NCBI RefSeq assembly: GCF_018967645.1
Contig: NZ_JAHLZF010000003.1
Span: forward strand, 316-64,315
Reading direction: 5' to 3'
DNA length: 64,000 bases
Source: Allobacillus halotolerans
GTDB lineage: Bacteria; Bacillota; Bacilli; Bacillales; Alkalibacillaceae
Every line of letters starts with the position of its first letter. The first letter of the stretch is position 1. The position numbers and the translations under genes were made by a program. Shown one piece after another: positions 16,991 to 26,376 of the stretch. The notes beneath the pieces were generated by a model, which saw nothing but the letters and a program-made list of their open reading frames with translations, was not told where the DNA came from and did no database searches.

Positions 16991-17920
16991 TTATTTTGCT
17001 GGCTCTAGATCTTCAATCGAGTTAATATCCATATATTCGGGAACGACTAAACCGATTTTAGCTCCGGTAAGGTTTTCACCTAAGTCGTCAAAGTTACCTT
17101 CGTGTTTATCATAGAATGCTTTCGTTGTAATAGGCATCCAAACCGCTAATGTTGCATCGGCATCGCCGCTTGCAACCGATTCATAAACAATTGCCAAATC
17201 AACAGGTGTTACGGTAACATCATAGCCATATTCTTCTAGTACTTCTGCCACAACATAAGTCGCTGATAGTTCAGAATCCCATTGTGTTGATGTCAATTCT
17301 ATCGATTTTCCATCTGTTTTCTCAACACCTTCTGTCCACTTCGCTACTTTGTCTGGATTATCTTTTACCCAACGCTTGGCGACATCCTTCAAATCATCGC
17401 CCGTTTGGTGAGTCTCATACATAATCCCTTCCATATCTTCGATGTCCCATTGAAATTGATCAATTAGTTTATATGCATTAGGCATATCTTCTTTTAGTCC
17501 CTTACGTGCAAGGGTTTTAATCACTTCTTCGTCACCATAAACATTATCAGGGTCTTCTAAATACTTCATGTCTGGATACTTCGCAAAAATCCAATGCGGA
17601 TTCCAGCCTGTAATAATAATTGGTTCTTCCTTTTCTATAGCATCATCAAGTGCTGCTGTCATAGCAGTGGTTGATGATTGCTCAAGCTTCCAACCTTCTA
17701 AATTTTCATATTCATCAATGGCTTTTTCAGTTGTCACAGTAATGCCTGCACCTGGCTCTATGCCAATAATTGTATGGTTTACTTCTTCACTGTAATTAAT
17801 ATCCTGGTCTTCTTCCTCTGTAGCCACATCTTCAGATTGGCAACCTGCAACAAACAATGTCAAAACGATAAGAATCAAAAATGCAAGATTAAATGTGTTG
17901 AATAGTTTTGTCTTAAACAA
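16991..17920 (-). CDS. Glycine betaine/proline ABC binding lipoprotein, OpuAC type
   Basis: This 309-aa lipoprotein (lipobox VAGC) has the OpuAC lobe order: first IIGIEPGAGI...GWNPHWIFAKY, then STQWDSELSA...AVWMPITTKAFY. The tryptophans in GWNPHW and TQWDSE suit the aromatic box that holds betaine. No permease or ATPase gene is beside it, so it is an orphan that may feed a transporter encoded elsewhere. Compare the gene at 32764, where the two lobes are in the opposite order. Confidence 0.85.
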   Translation of the reverse strand: MFKTKLFNTFNLAFLILIVLTLFVAGCQSEDVATEEEDQDINYSEEVNHTIIGIEPGAGITVTTEKAIDEYENLEGWKLEQSSTTAMTAALDDAIEKEEPIIITGWNPHWIFAKYPDMKYLEDPDNVYGDEEVIKTLARKGLKEDMPNAYKLIDQFQWDIEDMEGIMYETHQTGDDLKDVAKRWVKDNPDKVAKWTEGVEKTDGKSIELTSTQWDSELSATYVVAEVLEEYGYDVTVTPVDLAIVYESVASGDADATLAVWMPITTKAFYDKHEGNFDDLGENLTGAKIGLVVPEYMDINSIEDLEPAK

Positions 17921-18191
17921 TTTTGTTTCCAGCTTCCTTTTCTTGTTGTCACTAGCTTGTTTCTAGCGTGAGTTAACTGAATGGCATTGATTGAATATGA
18001 TTCTAGCTCGTGTATTTTTACATACACATCTATTACTAGTCTAACATATTTTTGAATCCCATATTTTTCCTTCACGCGGTACTCCTTAATCATAAATAAA
18101 GAGGGTAAAAGTCAGAATATAGCAGCCTTTGTATGTTAAAATTGTTTCTAAATATTATGAAATATATTATATGAAGATTAGGTGGGATCAA

Positions 18192-18407
18192 GTGGGAAGT
18201 GAACATGGAACACCTGAAAAAAGAAGAGAACGATTAAGACAACAAGAATGGAAAGATAATCCTCAAGGCGTTTCAAAAGATTCTTGGGAGAGAGGAAGAC
18301 ATGGAAGTCTCGTTGATTTAGTTGGCGCTCTAAGTTGGAAAGGCACTGGAATACTTCTTCTTGTCATGATATTAGGCTTTATCGTCTATGCTGTTTTCTT
18401 CCGATAA
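18192..18407 (+). CDS. Small membrane protein, DUF6366-like
   Basis: This 71-aa protein has a charged head TPEKRRERLRQQEW, then DLVGALSWKGTGILLLV and a single C-terminal membrane helix. I recall this pattern from DUF6366 proteins of Bacillaceae; the function is unknown. I chose GTG 18192 because AGGTGGG lies five bases before it; the longer frame (from 18129) has no site. Confidence 0.7.
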   Translation: MGSEHGTPEKRRERLRQQEWKDNPQGVSKDSWERGRHGSLVDLVGALSWKGTGILLLVMILGFIVYAVFFR

Positions 18408-18435
18408 AGTTAGCTTTAACTAAAGAAGATTATAC

Positions 18436-18474
18436 AAAACAACGCTTAGGCAATCGATACCCAAGCGTTGTTTT
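18436..18474. terminator. Bidirectional intrinsic terminator
   Basis: AAAACAACGCTTAGG pairs with CCCAAGCGTTGTTTT between the small membrane protein and the convergent MFS gene. Confidence 0.85.
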
Positions 18475-18477
18475 AGA

Positions 18478-19728
18478 TTAATTAACTCCAGCTAAATCTC
18501 TTTTATGTTGTTGTTTAGATCGATCGGAGACTAATCCTTCCTTACCAGAAATAACACCTGCGATTAGAATGATGATTGAAATTACGATTAAAAATGCGAT
18601 TGGCATCGTCCAGCTACCGCTTATGTCATACAATGTACCGACAAAGACAGGACCGACTGCAGCTAACAAGTAGCCAAATGATTGCGCCATTCCTGATAAT
18701 TCAGCCGCTTCTTTCCCGTCTCTCGTTCTCAACGTAAAGAACATCATGGATAGGCTGAAGCAACTTCCTCCAGCAACCCCGAGTAAAATGGCTGATATTG
18801 GAACGAACGCCATACTACCGAGCAACAATCCAGAAAACCCGATAATAAACAGGACAGCAGCTCCAATAGCCAAACCGACCTGATTCTTCATTTTCTCGGC
18901 AACCATTGGCATGACAAGTGTCGTCGGAATGATGGCTGCTTGTAATAGAAAGACCATCCATCCCGCTGTACTAGCGTCATAACCAATTGAGTTCAATACG
19001 TCCGGCATCCACGTAATTAATGTATAAAAGGCTAAAGACTGTCCGCCCATAAATACCGTCACAGCCCACGCTAACGGAGAACGCCATAAATTCGTTTTTG
19101 GCTGAGTATGTACATTCACTTCCGCGTTCGAATCATCCTTTTTGCGTAGTTGAGGAAGCCAGATGAGCAACGCGATGACAGCAAGCAATCCCCATACACC
19201 TAGCGCACCTTGCCACCCCATATTGCCAATCGAGGAAGCTGGTACACTCAATCCAGAACCTAATGCGCCAAAAATATTCATAAATACAGCATAGATACCC
19301 GTCATGAGCCCAATTCTAAAAGGAAAACTCATTTTAATAATTGCTGGTATTAAAACGTTACCGACGGCAATCGCCAAGCCGATAAACAAAGTTCCGATAA
19401 ATAAAAAGCCAATGCCTGTAATAGAGCGGATCGCAATCCCAACGATCAGCAACATCATCGACAAGCCGATTGTCCATTCCATACCGATTTTTCTTGCGAT
19501 CTTCGGTGTAAATGGTGAAAATACCGCAAAAGCTAACAACGGTAATGTTGTAATTAAACCTGCGACAGAGTTACTAATTCCGAGATCATCGCGGATAAAT
19601 GTAATCAATGCCCCGACTGAAGTAATAGGTACCCTTAAATTTGATCCAATTAAAATAACACCAATTAATAATAGCCAACTGGCTTTTGTAGTGTTGTTGT
19701 CTGTTTGTATTCCTGTTTGCTTACTCAA
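18478..19728 (-). CDS. MFS transporter of the CynX/NimT family
   Basis: This 416-aa protein has 12 hydrophobic segments. It opens with LLIGVILIGSNLRVPITSVG, the LR-P-pattern I know from CynX/NimT (YycB-like) carriers, and has the cytosolic loop FTPKIARKIG. The start is TTG 19728, read from the GGAGGAG that overlaps the stop of the preceding GntR gene, so the two genes are translationally coupled. The substrate (cyanate-like or nitroimidazole-like small anion) is not defined by sequence. Confidence 0.85.
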   Translation of the reverse strand: MSKQTGIQTDNNTTKASWLLLIGVILIGSNLRVPITSVGALITFIRDDLGISNSVAGLITTLPLLAFAVFSPFTPKIARKIGMEWTIGLSMMLLIVGIAIRSITGIGFLFIGTLFIGLAIAVGNVLIPAIIKMSFPFRIGLMTGIYAVFMNIFGALGSGLSVPASSIGNMGWQGALGVWGLLAVIALLIWLPQLRKKDDSNAEVNVHTQPKTNLWRSPLAWAVTVFMGGQSLAFYTLITWMPDVLNSIGYDASTAGWMVFLLQAAIIPTTLVMPMVAEKMKNQVGLAIGAAVLFIIGFSGLLLGSMAFVPISAILLGVAGGSCFSLSMMFFTLRTRDGKEAAELSGMAQSFGYLLAAVGPVFVGTLYDISGSWTMPIAFLIVISIIILIAGVISGKEGLVSDRSKQQHKRDLAGVN

Positions 19729-19730
19729 AA

Positions 19731-20420
19731 CTACTCCTCCGTCATCTTCAATATGTAATCTTTTAATACCTCCATATCATTCTCGACATACATTGCAGCA
19801 GACGCTTGATCCTGCTTTTGAATCGCATCCAATAAATTCAGGTGAAGTCCTTGCTCCAACTGAAAAGAAGGCTGCATCGCCAAGAAATCATGGACAAATG
19901 AATATAATAAGTCGGTCATATGCTCATATAAATCAATCAGCAACTGATTGCCAGAAGCTTGAACGATCGCTTTATGAAATTCAATATCAGAAGTGATAAA
20001 TTGATCTATGTCTTCTTTTTCAGAAGCAACTTTAGTTTCGGAAACACTCGCTTCAAGCTTAGCCAAGTCTCCTTCCGTTCGACGTTCGGCAGCCATTTTA
20101 GCGGCTTGTTTCTCAAGCGCAAACCGTACTTCAAGCGTCTCCATCATTGTTGATTTTTTCACATGACGCTTTAATGCGGCTCCTAGAACACTCGTTGACC
20201 GAACAAGTGTGCCACTCCCTTGTTTTGTTTCCAATAAACCAGCATGCACTAATGCCCGAATCGCTTCTCTTAATGTGTTGCGACTCACGCCGAACTTATC
20301 CATTAATTCCATTTCAGGCGGAAGTTTTTCTCCTACCTTCCATTGTCCTTGTTCAATTAATTGCTCCATCTGTTCAGCAACCTGTTCCACCAATGACAAA
20401 CGATTTATTTTCTGGATCAT
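19731..20420 (-). CDS. GntR/FadR-family regulator (FCD domain)
   Basis: The head is a GntR winged helix (KLPPEMELMDKFGVSRNTLR, then LLETKQGSGTLV), followed by an all-helical FCD ligand domain with DIEFHKAIVQASGN. I start at ATG 20420 behind GGAGGAA; the upstream extension in the longest frame is hydrophobic noise. It sits 2 bp ahead of the MFS gene and is its likely regulator. Confidence 0.88.
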   Translation of the reverse strand: MIQKINRLSLVEQVAEQMEQLIEQGQWKVGEKLPPEMELMDKFGVSRNTLREAIRALVHAGLLETKQGSGTLVRSTSVLGAALKRHVKKSTMMETLEVRFALEKQAAKMAAERRTEGDLAKLEASVSETKVASEKEDIDQFITSDIEFHKAIVQASGNQLLIDLYEHMTDLLYSFVHDFLAMQPSFQLEQGLHLNLLDAIQKQDQASAAMYVENDMEVLKDYILKMTEE

Positions 20421-20552
20421 TTCGTTCCTCCATAAAAGTTGTAGGATGATTGGTACATAGGATATTGTACTGGAGAGAAATGACTTTGTAAATAAAAATC
20501 GGTTGTTGGGTGTCGTGTTTGGAAAAAGTGCATAAAAATAATTTTTTACATA

Positions 20553-20589
20553 AAAAAGCAACCTGCTGAATTATCAACAGATTGCTTTT
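20553..20589 (-). terminator. Terminator behind csbD
   Basis: AAAAGCAATCTG pairs with CAGGTTGCTTTTT on the minus strand, with T residues following. Confidence 0.8.
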
Positions 20590-20604
20590 CATAACTTAAC
20601 TTTA

Positions 20605-20799
20605 TTATTTTTCATCATCATCGCTGAACTTATCTTTCAAATCGCCATATTTCTTTTTGGCTTCACCTTTTACTTGATCTTTTTTACCTTCGATTTCTTT
20701 CGAAGTATCGTCTGTCAATTCACCATATCCCTCTTTTGCTTTACCTTTCGCCTTGTCCATTGAACCTTTTACGTTTTCTTCAAAACCTTTATCTGACAT
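20605..20799 (-). CDS. csbD: CsbD-family stress protein
   Basis: This 64-aa, very hydrophilic Lys/Glu/Asp/Gly-rich protein has the CsbD pattern: GSMDKAKGKAKEGYGELTDD followed by a second KGEAKKKYGDLKDKF repeat. The family is a sigma-B general stress marker of unknown biochemical role. The start has AAGGAGG, and a sigma-B-like promoter lies about 75 bp upstream. Confidence 0.9.
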   Translation of the reverse strand: MSDKGFEENVKGSMDKAKGKAKEGYGELTDDTSKEIEGKKDQVKGEAKKKYGDLKDKFSDDDEK

Positions 20800-20875
20800 A
20801 TTAAATCCTCCTTGTTGTGCAATGTTCAGGTTGCAATCATAATCAGTAAAAGCTTTTAAAGCTTACATTTTTTAT

Positions 20876-20901
20876 TTATCCGTTATGGAGGATTGGTAAA
20901 C
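20876..20901 (-). promoter_or_regulatory. Sigma-B-like promoter of csbD
   Basis: On the minus strand GTTTAC (20896-20901) and GGATAA (20876-20881) lie 14 bp apart, close to the GTTTAA-N12-15-GGGTAT consensus. Confidence 0.65.
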
Positions 20902-21000
20902 ATGGGTCTAGCTGAATCACGAGCCGAAATCTTGGTTTTACAGCGTATAGATTGCACTCTTTATCAAAAGCTATCCATAACTAAGTGAAGGAGGATAAAT

Positions 21001-21153
21001 ATGAGCGGAAAACCGAAAGGACCAAAACAACAGAAAGAACCAAATTTACCGAAAAGCCCAAAGCAGCCATATGGAGAACCTATGAAAGGTTCACATAAAG
21101 TAAAACAGCAAAATCATTCAGGTCAAAAACAAAAAACAGATCATGATATGTAG
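21001..21153 (+). CDS. sspP: Small acid-soluble spore protein P
   Basis: This short 50-aa gene has ATG 21001 with AAGGAGG ahead of it. The C-terminal half reads GEPMKGSHKVKQQNHSGQK and ends HDM, matching the SspP pattern EPL-GS-KVK-NH-QK...HDM that I remember from Bacillus. The N-terminal half is basic and proline-rich. SspP is a minor forespore-expressed SASP, so the gene indicates a spore former. A terminator follows. Confidence 0.85.
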   Translation: MSGKPKGPKQQKEPNLPKSPKQPYGEPMKGSHKVKQQNHSGQKQKTDHDM

Positions 21154-21171
21154 CATTTGAAGTATAAAGAC

Positions 21172-21212
21172 AAATCCCGTGCCGTTTAACGGTCATACGG
21201 GGTTTATTTTTG
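21172..21212 (+). terminator. Terminator behind sspP
   Basis: AAATCCCGT pairs with ACGGGGTTT around an inner CCGTTTAACGG stem, followed by ATTTTT. Confidence 0.8.
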
Positions 21213-21320
21213 TGCAGTCAATTGGGAACCGCAATTTTCCTACATATATATTCCTGATATACTTTCTATCAATTATGGAAATAATTTGAACGTTTATCAT
21301 GAGGGGGACGCTATTTTTTA

Positions 21321-21555
21321 GCTCCCCTTTGGTTAGTGTGCACCTCTATTCAAAGATAGAGCACGATTTTTGCACGCTACCCTTGATTAGAACATCTCTA
21401 TTCGAAGAAAGAGCGTGATTTTTGTACGCTATCTTTGATTAGAACGCTTCTATTCAAGGATAGGACAGGATTTTCGCGTGCTATCTTTGATTAGAACACT
21501 CCTATTCACGGATAGAGCGTTATTTTCGCGCGCTACCCGCGATTAGAATACTCCA
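21321..21555 (+). repeat. 52-bp tandem repeat, about 4.5 copies
   Basis: Units begin with GCTAyCyTTGATTAGAAC at 21376, 21428 and 21480 (each exactly 52 bp). A diverged 55-bp unit lies at 21321 and a partial one at 21532. Each unit contains CTATTC....GATAG, which can form a small stem, and a GCG-rich end. No open frame spans it. It fills the sspP to uvrA-like gap. Confidence 0.8.
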
Positions 21556-21589
21556 ATACTCTTTTGATCCATTCTATAAAAATAACTTC

Positions 21590-23848
21590 TCAATCCCTCA
21601 ACCACTTTGCCGTCACTGTATCAGCTGTTGTCATCTGTTCTGGGTTGCCTTCAAATATGATTTCTCCCCCATGTTTTCCTCCACCTGGTCCGAGTTCAAT
21701 GACCCAGTCACTTGCAGCAATAAAGTCGACATTGTGCTCGATAACAATGACCGAGTTTCCACGTTCTACGAGTTGTTGAAACACGGCGAACAGTTTGTCG
21801 TTGTCTTGTGCGTGTAATCCTAACGATGGTTCATCTAAAATATAAATTTGTCCTTCTTTTTTTAGATGGCTCGCCAGTTTCAATCGTTGTACTTCGCCAC
21901 CACTTAACGAACTCGTCGTCTGTCCTAGGGTTAAATACTCTAGCCCGACTTCTCTTAACGTATTGACGAGATGGTTGATTTTTGGCCGATCGAAAAAGTC
22001 TTTTGCTTCTTCAATCGTTAGCTGCAATATGTCTACGATATTTTTCCCTTTGTACGTATGTGAAAGAGCTTCATCTGAATACCTCGTTCCACCACACGCT
22101 TCACAAGTCACTGAGACGGGATCGGCGAAGGCTACATCCGGCTTCGTAATCCCTTTACCATCACAAACTGGACAGGCACCTAACGAATTAAAACTAAATA
22201 ATCCAGCAGGTTCGCCCGTTTCGCGCGCAAAAATTGCCCGAATATCATCCATGATTCCCATGTACGTGGCAAGTGTTGAGCGACTGGAGATGCCAATCGG
22301 AGCTTGACTCACCATAATCGCATCCGGATATTTCTCAGGAAATGCTTCAAGCATTAACGAACTTTTTCCAGAACCAGACACGCCACAAACCGAAACGAAG
22401 ACATTTTTCGGAATATCAACTGTGAGATTTCTTAAGTTATTCATCGACGCATGTTTGATCGTGAAAGTCTCTTGAAACCGACGTGGTTTTGAATTGATCT
22501 CAAGTGTTTTCTGAAGCGTCGTTGCAGCTCCTGATTCTTCCAATCCTTCCTTGCTTCCTTGAAAAATCACTTCCCCACCATGCACACCTGCACTAGGCCC
22601 CATTTCAATGATCTCATCGGCAACCTTGATGACCGATAGATTATGTTCAATCACAATAACTGTGTTGTGTTCCTCTTTGATTCGTTTCAACATTTGAATG
22701 AGCAAATCAACCTCTTCAGGGTGTAGACCAGCAGTCGGTTCATCAAAAATAAACGTCATGTTGTTCAAACTACTCCCTAAATGACGTGCAATTTTTACAC
22801 GCTGGGCTTCCCCGCCCGATAGTGATTCCATCTTTCGGGATAAGCTTAAATAGCCCAATCCTAAATCTACGAGCTGTTTTACGGATGGAATAGTTTGTAA
22901 AGCAATCGCATGCCCAATTGGATCATTGATTTTTTCAAGCTCTACTAATAAATCCGTGAGCTCGAGCGCATCATAATCAGCAATATTGAATCCATTAATT
23001 TTTGATTCAAGCACTTGTGGATTCAGTCCAGACCCTTGGCAAGTCGGACAAGATGTACGCGTCGTCATCGCCAGCACGTCATCAAGAGTTGTTTGAGCAA
23101 GCTTGGAGACATCCCGGTTAATATAAAGACGAGTAAAACGTGGCAATAGCCCGTCCCATTCATGAGGCTGCGGACCATGCTTCGTATGAAACGGTGCAAA
23201 CACCCGCTCACCTTCAGGAGGCCCATAGATAAATAACTGATAATCTTCCTCCGAGAAGTCCTTAATCGGTATATCCGGGTTAAACAAACCGCCCGTAATC
23301 ATCCACCTACCTTGCCAGCCTGATGGTGACAATGGTTTAAATTGTACCGCGTACTCCCTTAATGACTTATCTTCATCAACTAACTTGTTTACATCAGGTG
23401 CGACAATTTCACCAAAGCCATTGCAAGACGGGCACTGTCCAAATGAACTTTGGCTGGAAAAGTCCGTTGCCGTCTCTATCGGCGGATCGCCAATGCGTGA
23501 AAAAAGCAACCGGATCAATGGATCGACATCCATATACGTACCAACCGTCGAACGGGAATTTCCACTCACCGGTCGCTGTTCAATAACAACCACTGGACTT
23601 AAATGCTTCAGTAAATCCGCTTCAGGCCGTTCATACCGAGGCATTTGGTAACGAACATACATCGGATAATTCATCGTCATTTGCCTTCTACTTTCTGTTG
23701 CAAGCGTATCGAAGACGACTGAACTCTTTCCTGAACCGGAAATACCGGTAAACACCGTAATTTGTTCCTTTTTAATGTTAAGGTCGATATTTTTTAAGTT
23801 GTTTGCTTTCAAACCACGTAAAATGATTTCATCTTTTGCATTCGACAT
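21590..23848 (-). CDS. UvrA-like ABC protein (short UvrA paralogue)
   Basis: This 752-aa protein is shorter than true UvrA (about 950). It has two ABC modules with Walker A GISGSGKSS and GVSGSGKSS, signatures LSGGEAQRVKIA and LSGGEVQRLKLA, and CxxC zinc fingers (CPSCNGFGEI, CPTCQGSG, CPVCDGKG, CEACGG). Short UvrA paralogues (UvrA2/DrrC type) are linked to tolerance of DNA-binding drugs rather than core excision repair. No uvrB is nearby. It stands alone, with a minus-strand start just behind a weak GGATG site. Confidence 0.85.
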   Translation of the reverse strand: MSNAKDEIILRGLKANNLKNIDLNIKKEQITVFTGISGSGKSSVVFDTLATESRRQMTMNYPMYVRYQMPRYERPEADLLKHLSPVVVIEQRPVSGNSRSTVGTYMDVDPLIRLLFSRIGDPPIETATDFSSQSSFGQCPSCNGFGEIVAPDVNKLVDEDKSLREYAVQFKPLSPSGWQGRWMITGGLFNPDIPIKDFSEEDYQLFIYGPPEGERVFAPFHTKHGPQPHEWDGLLPRFTRLYINRDVSKLAQTTLDDVLAMTTRTSCPTCQGSGLNPQVLESKINGFNIADYDALELTDLLVELEKINDPIGHAIALQTIPSVKQLVDLGLGYLSLSRKMESLSGGEAQRVKIARHLGSSLNNMTFIFDEPTAGLHPEEVDLLIQMLKRIKEEHNTVIVIEHNLSVIKVADEIIEMGPSAGVHGGEVIFQGSKEGLEESGAATTLQKTLEINSKPRRFQETFTIKHASMNNLRNLTVDIPKNVFVSVCGVSGSGKSSLMLEAFPEKYPDAIMVSQAPIGISSRSTLATYMGIMDDIRAIFARETGEPAGLFSFNSLGACPVCDGKGITKPDVAFADPVSVTCEACGGTRYSDEALSHTYKGKNIVDILQLTIEEAKDFFDRPKINHLVNTLREVGLEYLTLGQTTSSLSGGEVQRLKLASHLKKEGQIYILDEPSLGLHAQDNDKLFAVFQQLVERGNSVIVIEHNVDFIAASDWVIELGPGGGKHGGEIIFEGNPEQMTTADTVTAKWLRD

Positions 23849-24157
23849 ATGATCATCCTTTCAGACGGACCATCCATGCATATTCTTGCATGCATTTTAG
23901 CATACTCTGTAAACGAAAACTCCCTTTATCATTGCTGCCTTTTCCCTTTTCTACCTACATAAATCACCGTCACTGAATACAAAAAATCCAATCCTATTTT
24001 TTGTGAGGATGAAACCATATGTTCGATATGAAATTTTCGTCATGATATCTTTGAACATGTTACAAACTATGTCTTACACCGATAGGATTCTGAAGTGTTT
24101 AACTTCTAACGATTAAGAGAAAACATTTTATAAATAAAATCTAGAAAGGAATTTCTC
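23849..24157. other. 309-bp intergenic stretch, nothing recognised
   Basis: The region separates the divergent uvrA-like gene and the SDR pair and must hold both promoters. I see no riboswitch, terminator or clear operator. Confidence 0.4.
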
Positions 24158-24934
24158 ATGATGACAAACTTATTAAAAGGTAAAGCTGGCTTAGTCACTG
24201 CAGCTGGTTCAGGAATCGGACGAGCAAGTGCGGTCGCTTTAGCAAACGCTGGAGCGAAAGTAATGGTCTCTGATATAAGTGAAGAAGGCGGACAAGAAAC
24301 GGTTAATATTATTAAAGAAAATGGAGGAGAGGCACAGTTTTTCAAATGTGACGTCAGTGATGAAGAGCAAGTGAAAGCGTTAGTTGATGAAACGGTAACC
24401 GTGTTCGGTAAACTCGATTTTGCGCACAATAATGCAGGCATTAACGCTGGACAAGTAAAGATTGGCGAAATGGACGCAAATGACTGGGACAAAACAATGA
24501 AAATCAATCTATATGGTACTTTCTATAGTGTCAAACACCAAGTGAACGCAATGCTTCAATCCGGTGGCGGTTCGATTGTTAACACCGCTTCAGGTGCTGG
24601 ATTAGAAGGTTCACCGAATATGACACCATACACCGCATCAAAGCATGGCATTGTAGGCCTAACAAAATCAGTGGCTCTAGAATACGGAAAACAAAATATT
24701 CGCATCAACGCCATTGCACCTGGTGCAACGATTACACCTGCCATTGAAGGTTGGGCAAAAAACCATCCTGAACAATATAACGGTGTATTGGAGTCATTAC
24801 CTGCCGGAGAAATGTCTACACCGGAAGATCAAGGGAATGTTGTGATGTTCTTATGCTCTGATTTAGCAAGACAAATTAGTGGTGTGACGATACCGGTTGA
24901 CGGTGGTTATACAGCCGGAAAGTTACAGCAGTAA
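24158..24934 (+). CDS. SDR-family oxidoreductase, first of a tandem pair
   Basis: This 258-aa classical SDR has a slightly odd coenzyme motif TAAGSGIGR (Ala for the first Gly), DVSDEEQ, NNAGI, the catalytic Ser region NTASGAGLEG, YTASK and the C-terminal IPVDGGYTAG. The start is ATG-ATG at 24158 behind AGAAAGGAA. It is followed 44 bp later by a second SDR gene. The substrate is unknown; steroid-like, sugar or acyl alcohols are all seen in this group. Confidence 0.88.
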   Translation: MMTNLLKGKAGLVTAAGSGIGRASAVALANAGAKVMVSDISEEGGQETVNIIKENGGEAQFFKCDVSDEEQVKALVDETVTVFGKLDFAHNNAGINAGQVKIGEMDANDWDKTMKINLYGTFYSVKHQVNAMLQSGGGSIVNTASGAGLEGSPNMTPYTASKHGIVGLTKSVALEYGKQNIRINAIAPGATITPAIEGWAKNHPEQYNGVLESLPAGEMSTPEDQGNVVMFLCSDLARQISGVTIPVDGGYTAGKLQQ

Positions 24935-24978
24935 TGTAGTTGAAGAGGTAGAAATAACAGAAACGAAAGGTGATTCTC

Positions 24979-25725
24979 ATGAGACTAAAAGATAAAGTCG
25001 GAATTGTTACAGGAGGCGCGGGTGGAATTGGCCGTGGCATAGCACTTGCAATGGCCAAAGAAGGCGCCCATATTGCGATTGTAGATATCAATGAAGAGAA
25101 CGGTGAAAAAGTTCTCGAAGATATTAATGGCCACACAGAGGGCATGCTTTTCATCAAAGACATTTCGAAAAGAGAAAACGTTGAAGAGATCGTCGAAAAA
25201 GTTGTAGAAAAGTTCGGTAGACTTGATATCTTAGTCAATAACGCTCACGCATCTAAACAAGCACCATTCGCTGAGACAACAATGGATATGTTTGACTTAT
25301 CCTTTAACACTGGATTCTATCCAACATTTAACTTTATGCAAGTGGCATATCCAGAGCTTAAAAAGGCAAAAGGTAAAGTCATTAACTTTGCTTCAGGCGC
25401 TGGAATTAACGGACAACCGACACAAGCTTCATACGCTGCAGCAAAAGAAGCGATTCGCGGAATTACGCGTGTAGCTGCGAATGAGTGGGGCGCAGACGAA
25501 ATTAACGTAAACCTTATCTCTCCAATTGCGTTAACTGAAGGTGTGAAACAATGGAGTGAAAACTTCCCAGAATTATATGATGAAACAATCAATAAAATCC
25601 CTATGAAACGTATGGGTGACCCAGAAAAAGATATTGGTCGCATCGCTGTATTCTTAGCTAGCGAAGATTCTGACTACATTACCGGCCAGACAATTATGTC
25701 CGACGGTGGATCAACTAAATTATAA
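24979..25725 (+). CDS. SDR-family oxidoreductase, second of a tandem pair
   Basis: This 248-aa SDR has TGGAGGIGR, DINEENGE (NAD-type acidic residue), NNAHA instead of NNAG, and catalytic SYAAAKEA. The chosen ATG 24979 has GAAAGGTG ahead of it; the GTG at 24970 lies inside that site. The two adjacent enzymes share the FASGAG / NTASGAG block and may act on related substrates or as a two-part complex. A strong terminator follows. Confidence 0.88.
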   Translation: MRLKDKVGIVTGGAGGIGRGIALAMAKEGAHIAIVDINEENGEKVLEDINGHTEGMLFIKDISKRENVEEIVEKVVEKFGRLDILVNNAHASKQAPFAETTMDMFDLSFNTGFYPTFNFMQVAYPELKKAKGKVINFASGAGINGQPTQASYAAAKEAIRGITRVAANEWGADEINVNLISPIALTEGVKQWSENFPELYDETINKIPMKRMGDPEKDIGRIAVFLASEDSDYITGQTIMSDGGSTKL

Positions 25726-25741
25726 TGATCAAACTCAGATA

Positions 25742-25780
25742 AACATAACTTCCTTACATTGGAGGAAGTTGTGTTTTTTT
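25742..25780 (+). terminator. Terminator behind the SDR pair
   Basis: AACATAACTTCCT pairs with AGGAAGTTGTGTT, followed by eight T residues. Confidence 0.88.
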
Positions 25781-25848
25781 TATAAAGCTGAGCCACCCTC
25801 ATTCAAGAGGATTTCGCATTCATAGTATAATAATATGGGGTGAAACTA

Positions 25849-26358
25849 ATGCGACAAGAAAATATAATAACCGATGAAAAGCTAGTCCTCCAAGCTGCAC
25901 AAGCTATATGGGCGATGAATAAATACCTTGTACTCGCTTGTAACCAACAAGATTATCAGAAGGTGCGCACGTATTTAAAAGCGAATGATCGTGATTTAAC
26001 TGCGGCTTATAGAATTTTAAGAAATATCGAAACAACATATGGTCAAGTACCAACAGAAGAGCTCCCTCAACTTTCGAATGCACTGTACCATATGGCGGGT
26101 TATTTCAAAAAATTAGTATCCAGTGAAGAAAGACAAAAGATGAGTAATTCCATCCAAACAAACTTTTCCCAAGCGCTAACATTGCTTGAAGAAAATACGC
26201 AAAAATATCAAGTGCATTATTTATTGCATTCGCGTTTTTGGCCTCAAGACAGAGAGAAGCCGTTTAATCTCGTTCCGGTTGCACTTAAACATCATAACGT
26301 TACTTACGAAGCAAACGAGTTATTATGGTATGGCGACTATTTAACATTTAACAATTAA
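25849..26358 (+). CDS. DUF1722 (YbgA-like) domain protein
   Basis: This 169-aa protein has the pattern I remember for DUF1722: WAMNKYLVLACNQQDY at the N-terminus and LYHMAGYFKKLVSSEERQKM in the middle. In enterobacteria YbgA lies next to photolyase. Here the next gene belongs to the pyrimidine-dimer glycosylase family, which again links the domain to UV damage. ATG 25849 follows GGGGTGA. The function is unproven. Confidence 0.7.
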   Translation: MRQENIITDEKLVLQAAQAIWAMNKYLVLACNQQDYQKVRTYLKANDRDLTAAYRILRNIETTYGQVPTEELPQLSNALYHMAGYFKKLVSSEERQKMSNSIQTNFSQALTLLEENTQKYQVHYLLHSRFWPQDREKPFNLVPVALKHHNVTYEANELLWYGDYLTFNN

Positions 26359-26376
26359 AGAGAAAAAGGTGATTTG

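Noticed and set aside
17875..18093. 72-aa minus-strand open frame overlapping the OpuAC-type start
   Set aside because: It overlaps the signal-peptide region in another frame and lacks a binding site or family features.
21321..21555. Possible CRISPR array or origin iterons
   Set aside because: The whole 52-bp unit is conserved rather than repeat plus unique spacer, and no replication initiator or DnaA-box cluster is near.
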